Shown here: positions 53,835 through 62,215 of the stretch, piece after piece
How positions within the stretch are numbered: the first letter of the stretch is position 1
Layout: every line of letters begins with the position of its first letter
NCBI RefSeq assembly: GCF_000183725.1
Contig: NC_014762.1
Coordinates: 186,001-250,000 of the forward strand
Source of the DNA: Sulfuricurvum kujiense DSM 16994
GTDB lineage: Bacteria > Campylobacterota > Campylobacteria > Campylobacterales > Sulfurimonadaceae
Direction of reading: 5' to 3'
DNA length: 64,000 nt
The notes under the pieces: generated by a model
Seen by the model: only the letters and a program-made list of their open reading frames with translations
The model's database searches: none
What the model was told of the DNA's origin: nothing
Position numbers and translations under genes: made by a program

Positions 53835-54851
53835 ATGGAATATCGCTATATTGGTCGCAGCGGGCTGCGCGTATCGCCGATTTGTATGGGAACGATGACA
53901 TTCGGGTCTCAATGCGATGAAAAAACGGCATTTAAAATTATGGATAAGGCGTATGAAGCCGGGGTGAATTTTTTCGATACGGCCGAACTGTATCCCGTCC
54001 CCCCCGAAGAGAAGCTTGCCGGATTGACCGAGGAGATGGTCGGTCGTTGGCTGAAAACGAAACCGCGCGAGAGCATCATCCTCGCATCCAAAGTGGCAGG
54101 GGCGGCATCGGGATGGTTCGTCCCTCCGATCCGTCACGGGTATACGGCGATTGATCGCTTTCACATCGTTCGGGCAATCGAGGGCTCTCTTAAACGTCTG
54201 GACACCGATTACATCGATCTGTATCAGATGCACTGGCCCGATACGGTTGTCCCCATCGAAGAATCGATGCGGGCGTTCGATGCTTTGGTGCAAAGCGGCA
54301 AGGTACGCTATATCGGTACTTCCAACGACAGCGCGCGCGGGACGATGAAATCGCTGATGGTTTCCAAATACGAAAAACTGGCCCGTTTCGAGTCGATCCA
54401 AAACAACTTTTCGCTTCTTAACCGTCGGGATTTAACCGAGATCGGCGCATTGTGCCGCGAAGAGAAGGTTTCTTTATTGCCGTATTCGCCTCTGGCGGGC
54501 GGGGTGCTCAGCGGGAAATACAATCAGGACATTAATGCTCACGGACGCTTTAGCGACTATGTGAAATCAAGCAACAAACGTCAGCGTCTGATGGCGGCAC
54601 GGTTTATGAACGATAAAACATTGGCGTCGACGCAGGAATATCTGCGTATCGCGCATGAAGCGGGACTGCATCCGGTGACGATGGCGATCGCGTGGAGCAA
54701 GCAGTTCGATTTTGTCGCCTCTACGATTATCGGAGCGACAACGCCTGAGCAGTTGGATGCAAGCCTTGGGGCGATGAATGTGACTCTAAGCCCTGAAATA
54801 TTACAAAAACTGGATGAGGTACATGCAAAAATTCTTTATCCTATGGGTTAG
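53835..54851 (+). CDS. Aldo/keto reductase
   Basis: 338 residues, NADPH-dependent TIM-barrel oxidoreductase of the Tas/YajO-like group. YIGRSGLRVSPICMGTMTFG opens the protein; the catalytic tetrad is seen as Asp in FFDTAE, Tyr in LYPVPP, Lys in LASKVAG and His in YQMHWPD. SPLAGGVLSGKY follows. The substrate is unknown. Its last 29 bases overlap the start of the lipoprotein gene in another frame. Confidence 0.92.
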   Translation: MEYRYIGRSGLRVSPICMGTMTFGSQCDEKTAFKIMDKAYEAGVNFFDTAELYPVPPEEKLAGLTEEMVGRWLKTKPRESIILASKVAGAASGWFVPPIRHGYTAIDRFHIVRAIEGSLKRLDTDYIDLYQMHWPDTVVPIEESMRAFDALVQSGKVRYIGTSNDSARGTMKSLMVSKYEKLARFESIQNNFSLLNRRDLTEIGALCREEKVSLLPYSPLAGGVLSGKYNQDINAHGRFSDYVKSSNKRQRLMAARFMNDKTLASTQEYLRIAHEAGLHPVTMAIAWSKQFDFVASTIIGATTPEQLDASLGAMNVTLSPEILQKLDEVHAKILYPMG

Positions 54852-55323
54852 TCTAGCAGCCCTCTTTATCGGAGGGTGTGCGCAAAAACACTACGAAATC
54901 AGCAAGCCTAAACTGATCGTCATGAAAACGCCGAAACTCAAATTTGCCGATACGGGGTACATCCGCTCCAGCGGCGAGAGGGTCGAAGCTGAACTGTTTA
55001 CCGCCGGTGTCGCGGTAGAGAAGATATCGATAGACGATAAGGTCTGCGTTAACGCGGGGTGTATGAGCGAAGAGGCGTTTGTCCGCGAGTATCTTTCACC
55101 TGATTATCCGAAAGATACGCTCCGACGCATTTTATTGGCCGAGCCGATTTTCGGCGGGATCAATACGTCCGAGCAGTGCGGAGGGGCACGGACACAGTAC
55201 ATTCGAGACGACAAAAGGGACATCGTCTATCGGCTCAAAACGGATGAAACCTACTTTAAAGACCGTGTAAACGGTTTTATTATCAAAATCAGCGATCTTG
55301 ACGATAATCAATCTCTTCCGTGA
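54823..55323 (+). CDS. Lipoprotein of unknown function
   Basis: 166 residues from the preferred ATG, which has GAGG five bases upstream. Signal peptide with lipobox (LWVSLAALFIGGC), so it is lipid-anchored in the envelope. The mature part contains pairs of cysteines (VCVNAGC and SEQCGGART) that could form disulfides, and a LRRILLAEPIFGG stretch. I recognise no domain. It starts inside the end of the aldo/keto reductase gene and is followed 36 bases later by the membrane oxidase-like gene. Confidence 0.75.
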   Translation: MQKFFILWVSLAALFIGGCAQKHYEISKPKLIVMKTPKLKFADTGYIRSSGERVEAELFTAGVAVEKISIDDKVCVNAGCMSEEAFVREYLSPDYPKDTLRRILLAEPIFGGINTSEQCGGARTQYIRDDKRDIVYRLKTDETYFKDRVNGFIIKISDLDDNQSLP

Positions 55324-55359
55324 ATAACTAAGCTACAATCGCTGTAAAAAAGGGGTTGT

Positions 55360-56592
55360 ATGAACGTTTCTCCCGGCTTTTCCTTGCCGCTGCGTCTGAT
55401 CGCCCCCTATTTTGTGGCGGCGGTCCTGTTTAATATAGCTTCCATGATTTTTTTATTTTTTTTGCAGAGCGATATCGGTTTGCGCGATTTCAGAGTGATC
55501 GGATGGGTGCATGCTTATATGATCGGTTTTGTGATGATGAGCATTATAGGCGCGATGGCTCAGTTGTCGGTCGTGGTTGCGGAAGTTCATCACCGATACC
55601 CGAAAGTATTCGCCTGGATAGGACCCTTGCTGGGCGCGGGGACGGTTGTACTGGTGATCGGATTTATCTACAACCCTTTTTGGCTGGGTATCGGCGGCGG
55701 ATTGATTCTTTGTGCGCTGGCGATTTTTGCTTTTAATCTCTTTATTACCCTTCGATTCAGTCGCCGCCGTACGGCAGTTACTCGTTCGATGCAGTGGAGT
55801 ACCCTGTTTTTAGGAATCGGTTTGATGATCGGGATGATGATGGCTTTGGGATACGGCGGGATCATCCCCGTCGATCCGACACACTGGCGTATGGGGCATA
55901 TTTTTGCCGTGTTCGGCGGATACGTTATGATCAACATCATGGGAGTGAGTACGGTGTTGCTTCCGATGTTCGGTGCCTGCAATCGGGTGAGCGATAACGA
56001 TTATACGGTCAGTTTTTATACGATGGTCATAGCGGTAGGGATGATGCTGTTTGCTTCGGTATTGCAGATAGAGATACTCGAATATGTGGCTCTTTGGCTG
56101 GGGATCGGGTCGGTGATGTACTATATGTTTCGGGTATATTTGATATTTACCTCCAGGAAAAGGGTCTACAGCGATATATGGGAACGCTCGGTTTCCGTTG
56201 CGTTTATCGCTTTGGCACTCTCCGTCGGATCGGGAGTATACGGGATCGTATCGGGAAGCGAAAAAGCTCATATGATCTCATTTTGGTTTTTGACGGCAGG
56301 GTTTCTGGGATTTTTGATCACGGCACATCTGTATAAGATCGTCCCGTTTTTGGTATGGTTTGAGCGCTATGCCCCTTATGTCGATGAGCGGGAAGTGCCG
56401 ATGCTCCATCAGCTTCTCCCTGCCAAATTGGCTGATATTCAGTGGGGTTTTGCCGTAGCCGGGTTGGTAATGATCGCCGCGGCAATGGGAACAGGGATTA
56501 ATGCTCTATGGCAGATCGGAGCTTTTCTGTCGGTTCTTTCGGGGGGTGTTTTACTGGCTGTGCTTATAAGGGTTTTGGGCGATAAGTTATAA
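55360..56592 (+). CDS. Multi-span membrane protein, heme-copper oxidase subunit I-like
   Basis: 410 residues with about 11-12 hydrophobic spans. Histidines recur at span ends in motifs that recall heme-copper oxidase/NnrS-type proteins: VIGWVHAYMIGF, HWRMGHIFAVFGGY followed by MGVSTVLLPMF, and ITAHLYKIVPFLVWFERY. The two halves look like distant repeats. No copper Tyr-His pair is evident, so it is likely a heme protein or sensor and not an oxidase. No electron-transport partner genes are adjacent apart from the lipoprotein. The assignment is by pattern only. Confidence 0.6.
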   Translation: MNVSPGFSLPLRLIAPYFVAAVLFNIASMIFLFFLQSDIGLRDFRVIGWVHAYMIGFVMMSIIGAMAQLSVVVAEVHHRYPKVFAWIGPLLGAGTVVLVIGFIYNPFWLGIGGGLILCALAIFAFNLFITLRFSRRRTAVTRSMQWSTLFLGIGLMIGMMMALGYGGIIPVDPTHWRMGHIFAVFGGYVMINIMGVSTVLLPMFGACNRVSDNDYTVSFYTMVIAVGMMLFASVLQIEILEYVALWLGIGSVMYYMFRVYLIFTSRKRVYSDIWERSVSVAFIALALSVGSGVYGIVSGSEKAHMISFWFLTAGFLGFLITAHLYKIVPFLVWFERYAPYVDEREVPMLHQLLPAKLADIQWGFAVAGLVMIAAAMGTGINALWQIGAFLSVLSGGVLLAVLIRVLGDKL

Positions 56593-56620
56593 TTTCGTTT
56601 TTATTAACGGAGAGCCTTTT

Positions 56621-57766
56621 ATGAAACTGAGCAAACGCAGCGGCAATGTAGAACAATCCCATATCCGCTCTATGACAAAAGCGTGCAACGCACTGGGCGG
56701 AATCAATATGGCGCAGGGGGTATGCGATCTAGACGTTCCCCGTGAAGTAATCGAGGGAGCGTATGGGGCGATGAAGGAGGGGATTAACATCTATACCCCG
56801 ACCGAAGGGCTGCCGCGATTGAGAAACGCAATAGCCTCGAAAATGAAACGCTTTTACGATGTCGAAATTGCTCCTGAGCAGGTACTGGTCTCAGACGGTG
56901 CGACGGGGGCATTTTATACGGCGTGTATGGCACTGCTCAATCCCGGTGATGAGGTGATACTGTTCGAACCCTACTACGGTTACCACCGCTCCACATTGAC
57001 ATCTCTTGGCATTGTACCGACGTTTGTCCGTCTGGAAGCTCCCGAATGGAGCCTTGACATAAATGCGTTGGAAGCAGTTGTAACTCCAAAAACCCGTGCG
57101 ATGGTGATCTGCAATCCCGCCAATCCGAGCGGTAAAGTCTATACGCGTGAAGAGTTGGAGATGATTGGAGCTTTTGCGGAGAGACACGATTTGATTATTT
57201 TCGCCGATGAGATGTACGAGCACTTTTTATACGGGGATGCGGTGCATATCAGCGCACTCAGTGTGCCGAGCCTCAAAGAACGGTGTGTTGTCCTCTCCGG
57301 CTTTTCAAAAGTGTTCAGTATCACCGGGTGGCGGCTGGGGTACGCGATCGCTCCGATCCATGTCATCGAGGCTATGGCGCAGCTCAACGATCTGATCTAC
57401 GTCTGTGCCCCTGCACCGTTACAGATCGGTGCGGCGGTTGGGTTGGAAGAACTTGAAGATGAGTATTACACCGAGCTTGCCCGACTCCACGAGCATAAGC
57501 GTGATCTCTTCTGCGATGCGTTGCGCGATGCGGGGCTGACTCCGAGCATACCGAAAGGGGCGTATTACGTCATGACCGATGTGAGTGCTGTGGCAGGAAA
57601 TGATGATTTTGAAAAAGCGATGGAAATTTTGGAGAGAACAGGTATTGCATCGGTTCCGGGACGGGCATTTTACCACGACGATGCGGGGAAAAATATGGTC
57701 CGCTTTTGTTACTCTAAACCGCTCGAGGTACTCGTAGAGGCGGCGGAGAGAATACAGCGATTATGA
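56621..57766 (+). CDS. Class I pyridoxal-phosphate aminotransferase
   Basis: 381 residues, fold type I. The PLP lysine is in LSGFSKVFSITGWRLGYAIA, with YTPTEGLPRLRNAIA, CNPANPSGKVYTREEL and an IIFADEMYEHFLY pocket. The C-terminal Arg that binds the substrate carboxylate is in MVRFCYSKPLEVL. The sequence is of the broad aspartate/aromatic/methionine aminotransferase type; the substrate cannot be read off. It ends directly before the promoter of the toxin-antitoxin unit. Confidence 0.92.
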   Translation: MKLSKRSGNVEQSHIRSMTKACNALGGINMAQGVCDLDVPREVIEGAYGAMKEGINIYTPTEGLPRLRNAIASKMKRFYDVEIAPEQVLVSDGATGAFYTACMALLNPGDEVILFEPYYGYHRSTLTSLGIVPTFVRLEAPEWSLDINALEAVVTPKTRAMVICNPANPSGKVYTREELEMIGAFAERHDLIIFADEMYEHFLYGDAVHISALSVPSLKERCVVLSGFSKVFSITGWRLGYAIAPIHVIEAMAQLNDLIYVCAPAPLQIGAAVGLEELEDEYYTELARLHEHKRDLFCDALRDAGLTPSIPKGAYYVMTDVSAVAGNDDFEKAMEILERTGIASVPGRAFYHDDAGKNMVRFCYSKPLEVLVEAAERIQRL

Positions 57767-57772
57767 TATAAT
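57767..57772 (+). promoter_or_regulatory. -10 box of the toxin-antitoxin-KAP unit
   Basis: TATAAT begins one base after the aminotransferase stop codon and lies 30 bases before the antitoxin ATG, which has a strong AGAAGGAGGGAGC. No operator palindrome was clear in the short leader. Confidence 0.5.
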
Positions 57773-57801
57773 AGTGAGAATTATGACAGAAGGAGGGAGC
57801 T

Positions 57802-58035
57802 ATGTTAAGTGTGCAGATTAACAATCCTGCGGTTGAAAATTTCTTTCACCATTCATCAGAGTCAATAGTGCAGTTTCTTGAAAAAGCAGTTGCACATTTA
57901 GAAAAGAATCCTTCGTTTATCGTCTCATCTATGGATGACGCCCGTGCACGGGTAGAGAGTGCGCGAAAGTCCGATGATACTCTTTCTGAAGAGGAGTACA
58001 AAAGCGATATGGAAGCCTTTTGGAAGAGTGTGTAA
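57802..58035 (+). CDS. Antitoxin of a RelE/ParE-type toxin-antitoxin pair
   Basis: 77 residues. N-terminal MLSVQINNPAVENFFHHSSE looks like a short beta strand and helix for DNA binding, followed by a helix and an acidic C-terminus (SDDTLSEEEYKSDMEAFW) suited to covering a basic toxin. It overlaps the toxin gene by 16 bases, the usual order antitoxin then toxin. Base composition is like the chromosome. The exact antitoxin family is not clear. Confidence 0.75.
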   Translation: MLSVQINNPAVENFFHHSSESIVQFLEKAVAHLEKNPSFIVSSMDDARARVESARKSDDTLSEEEYKSDMEAFWKSV

Positions 58036-58316
58036 TCCGGATTGTCCGCAACCGAAAGTTTACTATCCAACTTCAAAATATTCTCCGTTTTATCGCCCTC
58101 GATAAACGTTCCGCCGCCCTCGATTTTCAACATGAAATAGATACTAAGTTTGAGCTTTTAAAGACTCAGCCGATGATGGGAAGAGTATCGTTGTATGCGG
58201 AGGATGAGAATGTACGTGATCTTATCTACTGTGGATACACCATCGTTTATGAAATTAAAGACGAACAAACGATTCGTATTTTGGAAATCTTTAAATGGCA
58301 AGATAAATTAGGGTGA
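58020..58316 (+). CDS. RelE/ParE-family toxin
   Basis: 98 residues from a TTG start inside the antitoxin gene. RelE/ParE toxins are mRNA interferases or gyrase poisons. The fold pattern is present: ALDFQHEIDTKFELLKTQP, MMGRVSLYAEDENVRDLIY and YTIVYEIKDEQTIRILEIFK, the last being the usual terminal strand pair. The key residues resemble the ParE side more than RelE, but the target cannot be told. The last codon and stop (AGGGTGA) serve as ribosome-binding site of the next gene. Confidence 0.85.
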   Translation: MEECVIRIVRNRKFTIQLQNILRFIALDKRSAALDFQHEIDTKFELLKTQPMMGRVSLYAEDENVRDLIYCGYTIVYEIKDEQTIRILEIFKWQDKLG

Positions 58317-58320
58317 ACTT

Positions 58321-60162
58321 TTGACACAAAACACTGCAGTAAATCATCATATAAAAGATTTTTTAGAGTACTACATTGCATTGGATCAACCTGAATATGC
58401 TGTATTGCTTTCTGGAAAATGGGGAAGTGGAAAGACCTTTTTTATTAATCAGGTAACTGAGAAATACCAAGATTCAAAAAATATCGTCAAAGTAAGTTTA
58501 TTTGGATTGAAATCTAAAGAGGATATTCACAAAAAAGTTCTATTAAAACTATTTAACATTGATGATACGCATGATGTAAGCGTGACAGCAAGAGTAGTGG
58601 GTCAAGTTTTAAAAAAATTCACAGGCATTAATTTATCTGATATGCCAATGGGTTGGGCTTTAAAACAAGAAGGCAATCAGAACGCAATTTTCATTTTTGA
58701 TGATTTGGAACGTACAGGTATAGAATTATTAGAATTGCATGGTTACATTAATGAATTAACTGAGACACATAAACAAAAAGTCATTCTGCTTGCTGATGAA
58801 GACAAGTTAAAAGATGATGAAAAATATATCCTTTTCAAAGAAAAAACAATCGGTAAAACATTTCAAATAGAGCAAGATTTTGACACTGTGTTTTCTTCAT
58901 TTTTAAATGGATTGAAACATTCTAAAGAGATACTTCAAAACAATCAATCTGTTATTAAATCAGTTTATGAAACTGCCGGATATAACAATCTAAGAAGTCT
59001 CAGACAAGGGTTATTGGATTTTGATCGATTGATAAATTATTTTGAGCCAAAATTTAAAAATCATGCTGAATTGATGACAGAAATCATTCAAAATTTCTTT
59101 GTTTTTACATTTGAGATAAAAAGTGGAAAGCTTGACATCCAAACACTTCAAGAGATGACAATGCTGCGTGTAGGTAGAATGTTGAACGAAGAAAAATCTG
59201 ATGATAAATTAACACCGATCGAAAAAGTTTTTCATAAATACAGTTTTTTATCGTATGAATTATTATTGTCTATGGAAAGTTGGATTGATTTTTTTACGTT
59301 AGGTATATTAGCGTCTGAACGAATCACGGATGATCTCAATAGAAGCCGCTATTTTTTTAGAGAAGAACGCGAAGAATGGCTCAATTTATGGTACTTTCGA
59401 GAACTTGAAGAAGAAGAATTTCAAATAGCATTAAAAAGTACACTCGATAAGCTAGAACGAAATGAGTACTCAGATGCTGAAATCGTGATGCACATCACAG
59501 GAATATTATTGCGCTTAAGTGCAAATAGATTGTATCAAAATACAGAGGCTGATATTGTTCAAACTATGAAGGAATATATTGATCGCAATCGTAAAAATTG
59601 GGATGATATCTATACTGTGGATGATTTTCGTATTGAGCAATCTGGATTTGGATTGGGATATCAGAATGAAGAAATGGATGAGTTTAAAGAGGTAAAAAAT
59701 TATCTTTTAGAGAAAGCCAAAGAGACAATGTACGAAGATTTGTCAGCGCAAGGTGAAAGGCTTTTAAAATATTTGGAAGAGAATAATATTAGCATGTTCA
59801 TGGAAATGCTTTCAGAAACAAGAAATGATATTCTTTACCGTTTGCCAGTATTTCAAAATCTGAATCCGGAGGATTTTGTTGAAACTTTGTATCATGTCAA
59901 AAATCAGCACTTTCGTTCTGTAGTGAAGACTCTTTTGATACGTTATGATCAAGTTGGATGGGGTGTATATTTTCCACTATTGGAGGAACTAGATTTCTGG
60001 AAAAGTGTTTGTCAGATTATTAGGGGCGAAATAGAAGATAAACCAATAAATATAAAAGTTACTTGGTTAAAGTACTTGAACGAAAGTATAGAAGAAAAAA
60101 TCATTCGAAAAATTGAAAAACAGATGCAGCACATAGAAAAGGAAAAAAATAATGTCGAATAA
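58321..60162 (+). CDS. KAP-family P-loop NTPase, AT-rich
   Basis: 613 residues, TTG start with AGGG seven bases upstream inside the toxin gene end. Walker A is GKWGSGKT (residues 32-39) and Walker B is [11 protein letters not shown] (about 122-132), the DDLER form typical of KAP NTPases. The remaining 450 residues are mostly helical and charged with no convincing membrane span. Known KAP proteins include PifA, which excludes phage T7; others are uncharacterised. Base composition is far lower in GC than neighbours (hand counts of two 60-base lines: 17 and 19 G+C, against 31 in a line of nfo), so recent transfer is likely. Its end overlaps nfo by 11 bases. Confidence 0.85.
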   Translation: MTQNTAVNHHIKDFLEYYIALDQPEYAVLLSGKWGSGKTFFINQVTEKYQDSKNIVKVSLFGLKSKEDIHKKVLLKLFNIDDTHDVSVTARVVGQVLKKFTGINLSDMPMGWALKQEGNQNAIFIFDDLERTGIELLELHGYINELTETHKQKVILLADEDKLKDDEKYILFKEKTIGKTFQIEQDFDTVFSSFLNGLKHSKEILQNNQSVIKSVYETAGYNNLRSLRQGLLDFDRLINYFEPKFKNHAELMTEIIQNFFVFTFEIKSGKLDIQTLQEMTMLRVGRMLNEEKSDDKLTPIEKVFHKYSFLSYELLLSMESWIDFFTLGILASERITDDLNRSRYFFREEREEWLNLWYFRELEEEEFQIALKSTLDKLERNEYSDAEIVMHITGILLRLSANRLYQNTEADIVQTMKEYIDRNRKNWDDIYTVDDFRIEQSGFGLGYQNEEMDEFKEVKNYLLEKAKETMYEDLSAQGERLLKYLEENNISMFMEMLSETRNDILYRLPVFQNLNPEDFVETLYHVKNQHFRSVVKTLLIRYDQVGWGVYFPLLEELDFWKSVCQIIRGEIEDKPINIKVTWLKYLNESIEEKIIRKIEKQMQHIEKEKNNVE

Positions 60163-61000
60163 ATATGTAGGTGCCCACGTCTCTGCCAGCGGCGGTGTTT
60201 TTAACGCTCCGCTCAATGCAATGGCGATCGGGGCAAAGGCTTTCGCCCTTTTTACCAAAAACCAAAAACAGTGGGCGGCAAAGCCCCTCGATGATGAGAC
60301 GATAGGACTTTTTAAAGACAACCTCGCCAAAAGCGGTATTCTTCCAAAGCACGTATTGCCGCACGATTCGTATTTGATCAATCTCGGTCATCCCGAAGAG
60401 GACAAACGGCAAAAATCGCTCGAAGCGTTTATCGATGAAACGCGACGCTGTATGCAACTGGGACTTGACCGTTTGAACTTCCATCCGGGAAGCCATTTGA
60501 AACAAATCAGCGAAGAGGAGTGCATTGAGCGTATCGCGTCGAGTATGAATGAAACACTCAGTGTTACAAACGGTGTCACTTTGGTAATCGAAAATACGGC
60601 GGGCCAGGGGTCCAATTTGGGGTGGAGATTTGAGCATCTAAGTGCCATTATAGAGCGTATAGAGGACAAATCCCGCGTCGGTGTGTGTATCGATACGTGC
60701 CATATGTTTACCGCAGGTTACGATATCCGAACGCGCGCGGCGTATGATGCAACGTGGAAAGAGTTCGATACAATTGTAGGATTTAAGTACCTTAAAGGGA
60801 TGCACATCAACGATTCCAAACCCGATTTGGGAAGTCATGTCGACCGGCACGACTCGATCGGCAAAGGAAAAATCGGGGTCGAGCCGTTCGGATTTATCAT
60901 GAACGATCCAAGAATGGATGATATCCCTTTGGTGCTTGAGACAATCGATGAGACGATTTGGGCGCAGGAGATCGCGCTGCTATATTCACTACAAAGGTAG
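60152..61000 (+). CDS. nfo: Endonuclease IV (AP endonuclease)
   Basis: 282 residues. Zinc-dependent repair enzyme that cuts abasic sites. [59 protein letters not shown] and [21 protein letters not shown] supply the metal ligands of the family. The ribosome-binding site AAGGA and the ATG lie inside the end of the KAP gene. The GC content returns to the chromosomal level here. Confidence 0.97.
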   Translation: MSNKYVGAHVSASGGVFNAPLNAMAIGAKAFALFTKNQKQWAAKPLDDETIGLFKDNLAKSGILPKHVLPHDSYLINLGHPEEDKRQKSLEAFIDETRRCMQLGLDRLNFHPGSHLKQISEEECIERIASSMNETLSVTNGVTLVIENTAGQGSNLGWRFEHLSAIIERIEDKSRVGVCIDTCHMFTAGYDIRTRAAYDATWKEFDTIVGFKYLKGMHINDSKPDLGSHVDRHDSIGKGKIGVEPFGFIMNDPRMDDIPLVLETIDETIWAQEIALLYSLQR

Positions 61001-61003
61001 ACC

Positions 61004-62215
61004 ATGAAGAGAAGTTTGGTACTCTCTGTTGCACTTTCAGCGGCGTTATCGGCTGCGGGATACAAAATCCCTGAGAACTCGATCAATGCTACGGCACTCA
61101 GCGCCGCGTATGTTGCCAATGTGCACGGAGCCGACGCGGCATATTATAATCCGGCGGCGATGGTCTATAACGACGATGCCAATCTGCTTGAAGTGGATGC
61201 AACCTATATCGGATTAAGCGGAATCGATTTTTCAGGTTCGACGGGCAATTACAGTTCAAAAAAAGAAGATTTCTTGGTTCCGACTCTCCATTTCAGTTCC
61301 AAAAAATTAGGAGACAGCGGCGCACGTGTCGGGTTTAGCATCGTAGCCCCCGCAGGATTGTCGAAACGGTGGGATTATCCTGCCGCAAAAGCGAGTGCAA
61401 AAGAATTTACATTAAAAACGATAGAGGTTAATCCCTCTTTTGCTGTGCCTATCAGTGATAGTGTGAGTTTTGGTGCCGGATTGAGAATTGTTAGATCGGA
61501 CGGAGTCGTTAAAAGCGATACGGGAACTCCGAGCTATATCAGCCGCAATCTCGAAGGGGACTCAATTGATATCGGGTACAATATCGCTCTTGTGTATAAG
61601 CCTCTCAAAGAACTCTCTTTGGCGGCGACATACCGTTCAAAAGTCAATTTGACGGTAGAGGGGGAGGCTGATTTAAATTATCTTCCATCTATTCATCCTG
61701 CACACGCTGCTTATAGCGGATCAGCCAGTGTTGCGGTTCCGATTCCCGCAGCATTAAATCTTGCGGCTGCGTATACTTTTGACACGGGGACGACTATCGA
61801 AGCAGTGTTTGAGAGAACATACTGGTCGGCTTATAAAACACTTGATTTTGATTATGATGGGACCATGAATGCTGCAACGGTTGCTTTTGGGACACCGATT
61901 GCTAAAAACTGGGAGGATACCAATACGTATCGTCTAGGGATTACCCAAAAAATTGACCAATGGACGGCGATGGCGGGCTTGGCATACGATCAAACCCCGG
62001 TTCCCGAAGCGACGTTGGGGTACGAGCTTCCTGATGCGGATGCACTCATTGTATCGTTGGGCGGACGGTATAAAATGGATGAACATTGGGACATCGGTTT
62101 GGCTGGACTGATCGATATGAAAAAAGACCGCTCAGTGCATAACAGTTCGATTAACGGTGAATTTACCAATGCCCGAGCCTACCTCGTTACTGCCGGAATC
62201 GGGTATCGCTTTTGA
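61004..62215 (+). CDS. fadL: FadL/OmpP1-family outer membrane transporter
   Basis: 403 residues. Imports long-chain fatty acids or other hydrophobic compounds through the outer membrane. Signal peptide (RSLVLSVALSAALSAAG), then the N-terminal hatch with the family motif NVHGADAAYYNPAAMVYND, and a barrel ending YLVTAGIGYRF. The gene lies three bases after nfo and overlaps fadD, which encodes the acyl-CoA ligase for the imported substrate. Fatty acids or hydrocarbons are both possible. Confidence 0.9.
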   Translation: MKRSLVLSVALSAALSAAGYKIPENSINATALSAAYVANVHGADAAYYNPAAMVYNDDANLLEVDATYIGLSGIDFSGSTGNYSSKKEDFLVPTLHFSSKKLGDSGARVGFSIVAPAGLSKRWDYPAAKASAKEFTLKTIEVNPSFAVPISDSVSFGAGLRIVRSDGVVKSDTGTPSYISRNLEGDSIDIGYNIALVYKPLKELSLAATYRSKVNLTVEGEADLNYLPSIHPAHAAYSGSASVAVPIPAALNLAAAYTFDTGTTIEAVFERTYWSAYKTLDFDYDGTMNAATVAFGTPIAKNWEDTNTYRLGITQKIDQWTAMAGLAYDQTPVPEATLGYELPDADALIVSLGGRYKMDEHWDIGLAGLIDMKKDRSVHNSSINGEFTNARAYLVTAGIGYRF

